A stretch of DNA of 64,000 nt from Verrucomicrobiota bacterium. Lineage in GTDB: Bacteria; Verrucomicrobiota; Verrucomicrobiae; Limisphaerales; UBA11358. The notes under the pieces are model-generated. The model searched no databases. It saw only the letters and a program-made list of their open reading frames with translations, and had not been told where the DNA came from. This document shows, piece after piece, positions 59,057-64,000 of this stretch; the first letter of the stretch is position 1; the number at the start of each line of letters is the position of its first letter. The position numbers and the translations under genes were made by a program. The DNA lies in NCBI GenBank assembly GCA_014860005.1, contig JACZKP010000124.1:1-64000 (forward strand). The letters run 5' to 3'.

Positions 59057-61741
59057 TTGCGGGGCGTTTGCTTTGCGTTCAAAACCGCCGGACGAAATGG
59101 TCCGGCTGTGATCAGGTTGGCTCGTTTGACGAACACGAAACAAGTGACCGGCTCGCTTGAAACCACTTTGACCGACGCGCCGCTGGCTCGGGGGCAATCC
59201 AACCCGACCCGCGAGCGCGCGGCGTGTTTTCACTGTGGCGAGCCGTGTCCGGACGGGAGTTTCGCCAAGGCGGAGAAAGTGTTTTGTTGCAACGGTTGCC
59301 TGGTGGTTCACGACTTGTTGACGGAAAGCGGACTTGGCCACTTCTATGATCTGCGTCAGTCGCCCGGCATCCGCGTGCAGGGCGCGGCGCTCCGCGATCA
59401 ATGGGCTTTCCTCGACGAGCCGGCGATCCGGCAACAGTTGCTCGATTTTGCCGACGACCACCAAAGCCGGGTGACGTTTCACGTTCCCGCCATTCATTGC
59501 ATCGCTTGTGTCTGGCTGCTGGAGAATTTGTTCCGGCTGCATCCGGGTGTGGGGCGCTCCGTCGTCAATTACGCCCGGCGTGAAGTGGCCCTCAACTTTT
59601 CCACCGGCGAACTCAAACTCAGCGAACTCGTTGCGCTGCTTGCGTCCATCGGTTACGAACCAGTGCTGACGCTGGGGGAACTGGAGAAGCGGCCTGCCAG
59701 TTCCGCGCGGAGACGCCAGTGGTTGCAGGTGGGTATTGCGGGTTTTGCGTTTGGCAACATCATGTTGTTCAGCCTGCCGCAGTATTTCGGGATGGACGGC
59801 TTCAGCGGACCAGCGTTTACGACCCTGTTCGGCTGGTTGAGTCTGGCGCTGGCGTTGCCGGTCGTCGTGTACAGCGCGTCAGATTATTGGAAATCCGCCT
59901 GGCTCTCACTCCGGCAACGGATGCTCACGCTGGATGTGCCCATCGCCTTGGGGCTGGCGGCCATTTACGGACAAAGCATCTACGAAATCGCCTCGCGCAC
60001 CGGCGAGGGCTACTGCGATTCGCTGACCGGTTTGATCTTCTTCCTGCTCTGCGGGCGCATCTTCCAACAGAAGACCCACGAACGATTGGCGTTTGATCGC
60101 GATTACAAATCGTTCTTTCCGCTTTCGGTGACTCGACGCGGCACGGGGGAACAGCACAGTGAGCGTAACACCGCTCAACCCGCAGAGGAGCGGGTTTCAC
60201 TCTCGCAACTGCGCGTCGGCGACCGCATCGTGCTGCGGAATGGAGAATTGATTCCTGCCGATGCGCGGCTCGTAAGCGGGCCAGCCATGATTGACTACAG
60301 TTTTGTGACCGGCGAATCCGAGCCGGTCGCCAAGCAGGAGGGCGAGTATCTCTACGCCGGCGGGCAGCAAATTGGGGCGGCCATCGAAGTGGAAACGGTC
60401 AAGGCGGTGTCGCAGAGCTATCTGACGTCCCTTTGGAATCACGAAACGTTTCGCAAAGATCGCGACGACTCTGCCAACACGCTGACGAATCGCTACAGCC
60501 GGCGGTTTACGGTCATCGTTATTGGCGTGGCCGTCGGCGCGGCGTTGTTTTGGGTGTTGTCCGGAAATCTTCCGCGAGGGATCAAGGCCTTCACCTCGGT
60601 GTTGATTGTGGCGTGTCCGTGTGCGCTGGCACTCGCCGCGCCGTTCACGCTGGGCACGGCGCAACGCTGGCTGGCGCGTACCAGGGTCTTCCTGAAAAAC
60701 GCCCTGGTCATTGAACGGCTCGCGCGCGTGAACGCCATTGTCTTCGATAAAACCGGCACGCTCACTTCAGCGGGCGTGAACGCGGTTAACTTCCATGGCC
60801 CGTCGTTGAGCCAGACCGAGGCGCGCTGGATCGCCTCTCTCACGCGGCACTCGACGCATCCGCTCTCGGCGCGCATTGCCGAATCGTTCGGCGACCAGTA
60901 TCTGCCTGAACTGGTTCATGGGTTCCGCGAGACTGCCGGGTGCGGTATCGAGGGTCTCGTGGACGGACACGCACTGCTGCTTGGCTCGCGCGGGTGGCTG
61001 GCGTTACGTGGGGTTGATTGTAAACGCCGAGGTGAGGCGGTGGAGCTGCAGCCCGAAGCGAATCCGCCGCTTCACGTCGGCGGCTACCAGGGCAGCGCGG
61101 TTCACGTGGCGATTGATGGCCGGCATCACGGTGAATTTGTGCTCGCCGGCACGCTGCGGCCGGAAACGGATGAATTGCTCCGGCAACTGGCCGGGTGCAA
61201 TGAACTGGCATTGCTGTCCGGGGACAATGAACGCGAGCGCGAGCGCTTCCGCGCGTTGTTCGGCGCGGACGCGCGACTGAACTTTAATCAGAGCCCGCTC
61301 GACAAGTTGGGCTTCATCCAGCGTCTGCAACAGCAGGGTAAAACCGTGATGATGGTGGGCGACGGCTTGAACGATGCCGGCGCGCTCAAGCAAAGCGACG
61401 TGGGCGTGGCGGTTGTGGAGAAGATCGGTGCGTTTTCACCGGCCAGCGACGTGATTCTGGACGCGGTGCGCGTGCCGCAACTCTTTGAGATTCTCACCCT
61501 CGCCCGCCGGGCGGCGCGAATCGTGAAGATCAGCTTCGGCATTTCCGCCGCCTACAACGTTATTGGCGTGAGCATCGCGGCGGCGGGGCTGCTTTCGCCG
61601 GTCGTCTGCGCGGTGTTGATGCCGGTGAGTTCGGTGTCGGTGGTGGTGTTCGCGTGCGGTGTGACGACGTGGGCGGCGCGGCGCACCGGCCTGAAATTTG
61701 ACTTGGAGCAAGGCCCGTCGGACGCGGCCTTGGTTGATTAA
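59057..61741 (+). CDS. ccoI: Copper P-type ATPase for cbb3 oxidase assembly (CcoI/FixI)
   Basis: This 894-residue P1B ATPase has an N-terminal Cys-rich domain (CFHCGEPCP, FCCNGCLVV) and an HMA-like domain with AIHCIACVW (CxxC). Eight or so membrane segments follow, with the metal-site CPC in IVACPCALALA, DKTGTLT and GDGLNDAGAL. CcoI supplies copper to cbb3 cytochrome oxidase, which fits ccoS and ccoNO directly downstream. The start is uncertain: TTG at 59057 or GTG at 59108. Two repeat-like insertions lie in frame: a hairpin at 60177-60196 and a palindrome at 61020-61087. Confidence 0.92.
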   Translation: MRGVCFAFKTAGRNGPAVIRLARLTNTKQVTGSLETTLTDAPLARGQSNPTRERAACFHCGEPCPDGSFAKAEKVFCCNGCLVVHDLLTESGLGHFYDLRQSPGIRVQGAALRDQWAFLDEPAIRQQLLDFADDHQSRVTFHVPAIHCIACVWLLENLFRLHPGVGRSVVNYARREVALNFSTGELKLSELVALLASIGYEPVLTLGELEKRPASSARRRQWLQVGIAGFAFGNIMLFSLPQYFGMDGFSGPAFTTLFGWLSLALALPVVVYSASDYWKSAWLSLRQRMLTLDVPIALGLAAIYGQSIYEIASRTGEGYCDSLTGLIFFLLCGRIFQQKTHERLAFDRDYKSFFPLSVTRRGTGEQHSERNTAQPAEERVSLSQLRVGDRIVLRNGELIPADARLVSGPAMIDYSFVTGESEPVAKQEGEYLYAGGQQIGAAIEVETVKAVSQSYLTSLWNHETFRKDRDDSANTLTNRYSRRFTVIVIGVAVGAALFWVLSGNLPRGIKAFTSVLIVACPCALALAAPFTLGTAQRWLARTRVFLKNALVIERLARVNAIVFDKTGTLTSAGVNAVNFHGPSLSQTEARWIASLTRHSTHPLSARIAESFGDQYLPELVHGFRETAGCGIEGLVDGHALLLGSRGWLALRGVDCKRRGEAVELQPEANPPLHVGGYQGSAVHVAIDGRHHGEFVLAGTLRPETDELLRQLAGCNELALLSGDNERERERFRALFGADARLNFNQSPLDKLGFIQRLQQQGKTVMMVGDGLNDAGALKQSDVGVAVVEKIGAFSPASDVILDAVRVPQLFEILTLARRAARIVKISFGISAAYNVIGVSIAAAGLLSPVVCAVLMPVSSVSVVVFACGVTTWAARRTGLKFDLEQGPSDAALVD
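61020..61087. repeat. 68-bp palindromic element in frame inside ccoI
   Basis: The right arm (61061-61087) matches the right arm of the pheT element (25118-25144) at 25 of 27 positions. The left arm (61020-61045) is its imperfect inverted copy. Both copies translate in the same frame: RRGEA...ANPPLHVGGY here and RRGNEA...ANPPPHVGGY in PheT. Confidence 0.8.
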
Positions 61742-61760
61742 ACGGCAACGGATTTACGGC

Positions 61761-61955
61761 ATGAGTGTGATTTTAATTCTGATCCTGGCCAGCCTCGCGA
61801 TGGCGCTGCTGTTCCTTGGCGGCTTCATCTGGGCGGTGCGTTCCGGCCAGTTCGAGGACACGCTCACCCCCTCGTTGCGGGTCTTGACTGACGAAACTTC
61901 CAAGCCTGGAAAAACTTTGAACGTGCCAATCAAAGACAACGAACTCAAATCATGA
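61761..61955 (+). CDS. ccoS: cbb3 oxidase assembly protein CcoS
   Basis: This 64-residue protein has one N-terminal membrane helix (about 3-26, VILILILASLAMALLFLGGFIWAVRSGQF shortened here to the core) and the CcoS motif FIWAVRSGQFEDT. CcoS is needed for cofactor insertion into cbb3 oxidase. The ATG at 61761 is 19 nt after ccoI, and its stop overlaps the ccoN start (ATGA at 61952), so translation is coupled. Confidence 0.9.
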   Translation: MSVILILILASLAMALLFLGGFIWAVRSGQFEDTLTPSLRVLTDETSKPGKTLNVPIKDNELKS

Positions 61956-64000
61956 ACGTAGAAACCTTCAAATACGACAACCGCATTGTCCGCGCCTTCG
62001 CGATCGCGACCGTGGTCTGGGGCCTGGTAGGCTTCAGCGCGGGGCTGTTGATCGCGTGCCAGTTGTTCTGGCCGGGACTCAATCTCGACCTGCAATACAC
62101 CACGTTTGGCCGGTTGCGCCCGCTGCACACCAACGCTGTCATCTTTGCGTTCGTCGGCAACGGCATGTTCATGGGCATTTATTACTCGCTGCAACGACTT
62201 TGCAAGGCGCGCATGTACAGCGATTTTCTGAGTTGGCTGAATTTCTGGGGCTGGCAGGCGATCATCGTTTCCGCCGCCATCACCCTGCCGCTGGGCCTCA
62301 CCACGAGCAAGGAATACGCGGAACTCGAATGGCCGGTTGACATCGCCATCGCCATTGTGTGGGTCGCATTTACGGTGAACCTGATGGGCACGATTCTGAA
62401 ACGCCGCGAGAAGCACATGTATGTGGCCATCTGGTTTTACATCGCCACGGCATTCACAGTGGCGGTGCTGCACATTGTCAACTCGATGGAAATGCCCGCC
62501 GGCCCGTTCAAAAGTTACTCGATGTACGCCGGCGTGCAGGATGCGCTCGTGCAATGGTGGTACGGCCACAACGCCGTCGCCTTCTTCCTCACCACGCCCT
62601 ACCTCGGCATGATGTATTACTTTCTGCCCAAGGCGGCGAATCGTCCGGTGTTTTCCTACCGGCTCTCGATCATTCATTTTTGGGCGCTGATCTTCATCTA
62701 TATCTGGGCGGGACCGCATCATCTGCTGTACACTGCGCTGCCGGATTGGGCGCAGTCACTCGGCATGGTGTTCTCGCTGATGCTCATCGCACCCAGTTGG
62801 GGCGGCATGTTGAATGGCTTGCTCACTCTGCGCGGCGCGTGGGACAAGGTGCGCCAGGACCCAATGCTCAAATTCATGGTGGTGGCCGTGACCGCTTACG
62901 GCATGGCTACGCTGGAAGGCCCGACGCTGGCCATCAAGAGCATCAATGCGTTGTCGCATTACACGGACTGGACCATTGCGCACGTTCACACCGGCGCACT
63001 CGGTTGGAACGGATTCCTCACCTTCTCGGTGCTCTACTGGCTGTTCCCACGGCTTTACAACACGAAGCTCTGGTCCGTCAAACTCGCGAATTACCACTTC
63101 TGGATCGCGCTGTTGGGCATGATGTTCTACGTCGTGCCAATGTATGCCAGCGGGGTCACGCAAGGGCTGATGTGGAAGCAGTTCAACGAGGACGGTTTCA
63201 TGCAATATCCGAACTTCCTCGAAACGGTGCTGCAGATCGTTCCCCTGTATAAACTCCGCGCTCTGGGCGGAGTGCTCTACATCATCGGCGCCGTGCTGAT
63301 GGCGATCAACCTCTACCGCACGGCGAAGAGTGGCAAGTTCGTGCCGGAACAAGAAGCCCAGGCCGTGCCGTTCGCTCGTGAAACGGCGAAGCACGAACCC
63401 GCCCACACCGGCTGGAACAATCACCGCTGGCTCGAAGCCAAGCCGGTTACGTTCACCGTGCTCTCGGTGGTGGCGATTGCCATCGGCGGGTTGATCGAAA
63501 TCATCCCGATGTATCTCATCAAACAGAACGTCCCCACCATTTCGGCGGTGAAACCTTACACGCCGCTGGAGGTGTTGGGTCGCGACATTTACATCCGCGA
63601 AGGTTGCGTGGGTTGTCATTCACAGATGGTGCGGCCGTTCCGTTCGGAGACCGAGCGTTACGGCGAATACTCCAAAGCCGGGGAGTTCATTTACGACCAT
63701 CCCTTCTTGTGGGGCTCAAAGCGGACCGGACCGGACCTGCACCGCATCGGCGGCAAGTATCCCGACGCGTGGCATTACAGTCACATGGACGATCCGGACT
63801 CGACCTCGCCGGGTTCGATCATGCCGAAGTATCCGTGGCTGCTCACGCAGAAGCTTGACACTTCCTCGCTGCCGTCGCGCCTTCGCGCGTTACGCAAGAC
63901 CGGCGTGCCGTATCCGGCCGGATTCGAGGATGGCGAGGCGCAGAAGGAGTTGGAGGCGCAGGCGGCTAAAATTGTCGCCAACCTCAAGACCGGCATGATC
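61952..64000 (+). CDS. ccoNO: Fused cbb3 cytochrome oxidase subunits I and II (CcoN-CcoO), partial
   Basis: The reading frame runs unbroken from 61952 to the window end (683 codons), uniting CcoN and CcoO. The CcoN half (about 1-470) has heme and CuB ligands in GRLRPLHTNAVIF, YGHNAVAFFLT, AGPHHLLYTA and IAHVHTGALGWNG. A linker (about 471-500) leads to the CcoO half with a membrane anchor and the heme c motif GCVGCH (about residues 551-556). cbb3 oxidases reduce O2 at low concentration. The 3' end, and presumably ccoP, lie beyond the edge. Confidence 0.95.
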   Translation, partial: MNVETFKYDNRIVRAFAIATVVWGLVGFSAGLLIACQLFWPGLNLDLQYTTFGRLRPLHTNAVIFAFVGNGMFMGIYYSLQRLCKARMYSDFLSWLNFWGWQAIIVSAAITLPLGLTTSKEYAELEWPVDIAIAIVWVAFTVNLMGTILKRREKHMYVAIWFYIATAFTVAVLHIVNSMEMPAGPFKSYSMYAGVQDALVQWWYGHNAVAFFLTTPYLGMMYYFLPKAANRPVFSYRLSIIHFWALIFIYIWAGPHHLLYTALPDWAQSLGMVFSLMLIAPSWGGMLNGLLTLRGAWDKVRQDPMLKFMVVAVTAYGMATLEGPTLAIKSINALSHYTDWTIAHVHTGALGWNGFLTFSVLYWLFPRLYNTKLWSVKLANYHFWIALLGMMFYVVPMYASGVTQGLMWKQFNEDGFMQYPNFLETVLQIVPLYKLRALGGVLYIIGAVLMAINLYRTAKSGKFVPEQEAQAVPFARETAKHEPAHTGWNNHRWLEAKPVTFTVLSVVAIAIGGLIEIIPMYLIKQNVPTISAVKPYTPLEVLGRDIYIREGCVGCHSQMVRPFRSETERYGEYSKAGEFIYDHPFLWGSKRTGPDLHRIGGKYPDAWHYSHMDDPDSTSPGSIMPKYPWLLTQKLDTSSLPSRLRALRKTGVPYPAGFEDGEAQKELEAQAAKIVANLKTGMI

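Noticed and set aside
58861..59202. A 113-codon minus-strand frame upstream of ccoI
   Set aside because: It overlaps the ccoI start region, lacks a family match and has no supporting neighbour; the gap 58779-59056 appears non-coding.
1..64000. CRISPR arrays, IS elements, rRNA
   Set aside because: No regularly spaced repeats with spacers, no transposase reading frame and no rRNA-like sequence were seen anywhere in the window.

Overview
The window reads as chromosomal DNA of a Gram-negative member of the Verrucomicrobiota, most like the Pedosphaera/Limisphaera (subdivision 3) lineage. This is inferred from gene content: secreted proteins ending in an ...FYRAVLLP-type tail, a DUF4838 protein next to a Tat-exported Gfo/Idh oxidoreductase, an lpt/kdsA lipopolysaccharide cluster joined to hprK-ptsH, a fused CcoNO oxidase, and many short intragenic palindromic repeats. 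Base composition is GC-rich, with a few AT-richer accessory genes (4692-5561, 28233-29576). No rRNA, tRNA, IS element or CRISPR array was recognised.

Layout. 1-1838: two tandem secreted paralogues (the first cut by the window edge). 2013-3951: promoter, rpmI-rplT, terminator, pheS. 4001-7020: accessory island after pheS with vapBC, a second 81-nt copy of the pheS tail, an Mrr-type endonuclease, a Phd/PIN pair and small unknown genes. 7027-10199: Tat-exported oxidoreductase and DUF4838 protein. 10260-20620 (minus strand): large flotillin, a toxin-antitoxin pair, a MITE-like inverted repeat, a lipoprotein, a 1935-aa DUF3686/AAA+ ATPase and a coiled-coil protein. 20884-26731: phosphatase superfamily protein, beta-barrel, threonine ammonia-lyase, pheT. 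26747-30386 (minus): PGPGW membrane protein, manC, an AT-rich HEPN-like gene, trpA. 31623-34573 (minus): nadC-birA-coaX cofactor cluster; mpl diverges from it. 36041-42253: sigma54 activator divergent from a VIT/VWA protein, a rhombosortase-like protease and a YiiX-like hydrolase. 42455-47392: rlpA, phosphodiesterase, AraC regulator, ceramidase-like protein, gatC, small membrane protein. 47447-52522 (minus): kdsA-lptA-lptB-hprK-ptsH. 52950-58778: DD-carboxypeptidase, a candidate PPi-dependent PEP carboxykinase, glgC. 59057-64000: ccoI-ccoS-ccoNO, running off the edge.

The points most worth following are: (i) the flotillin / giant ATPase / coiled-coil module, which looks like a membrane-microdomain machine of unknown function; (ii) the sigma54 activator + VIT-VWA substrate + rhombosortase module; (iii) short palindromic elements inserted in frame inside essential genes (pheT, ccoI, the giant ATPase, pheS), resembling Rickettsia palindromic elements in behaviour; (iv) a vapBC insertion at the pheS 3' end flanked by two pheS tails; (v) a candidate PPi-PEPCK.

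Starts were moved inward from the longest reading frame where family length, signal peptide or ribosome-binding site supported it. All functional calls rest on reading the translated sequence; no database search was run.
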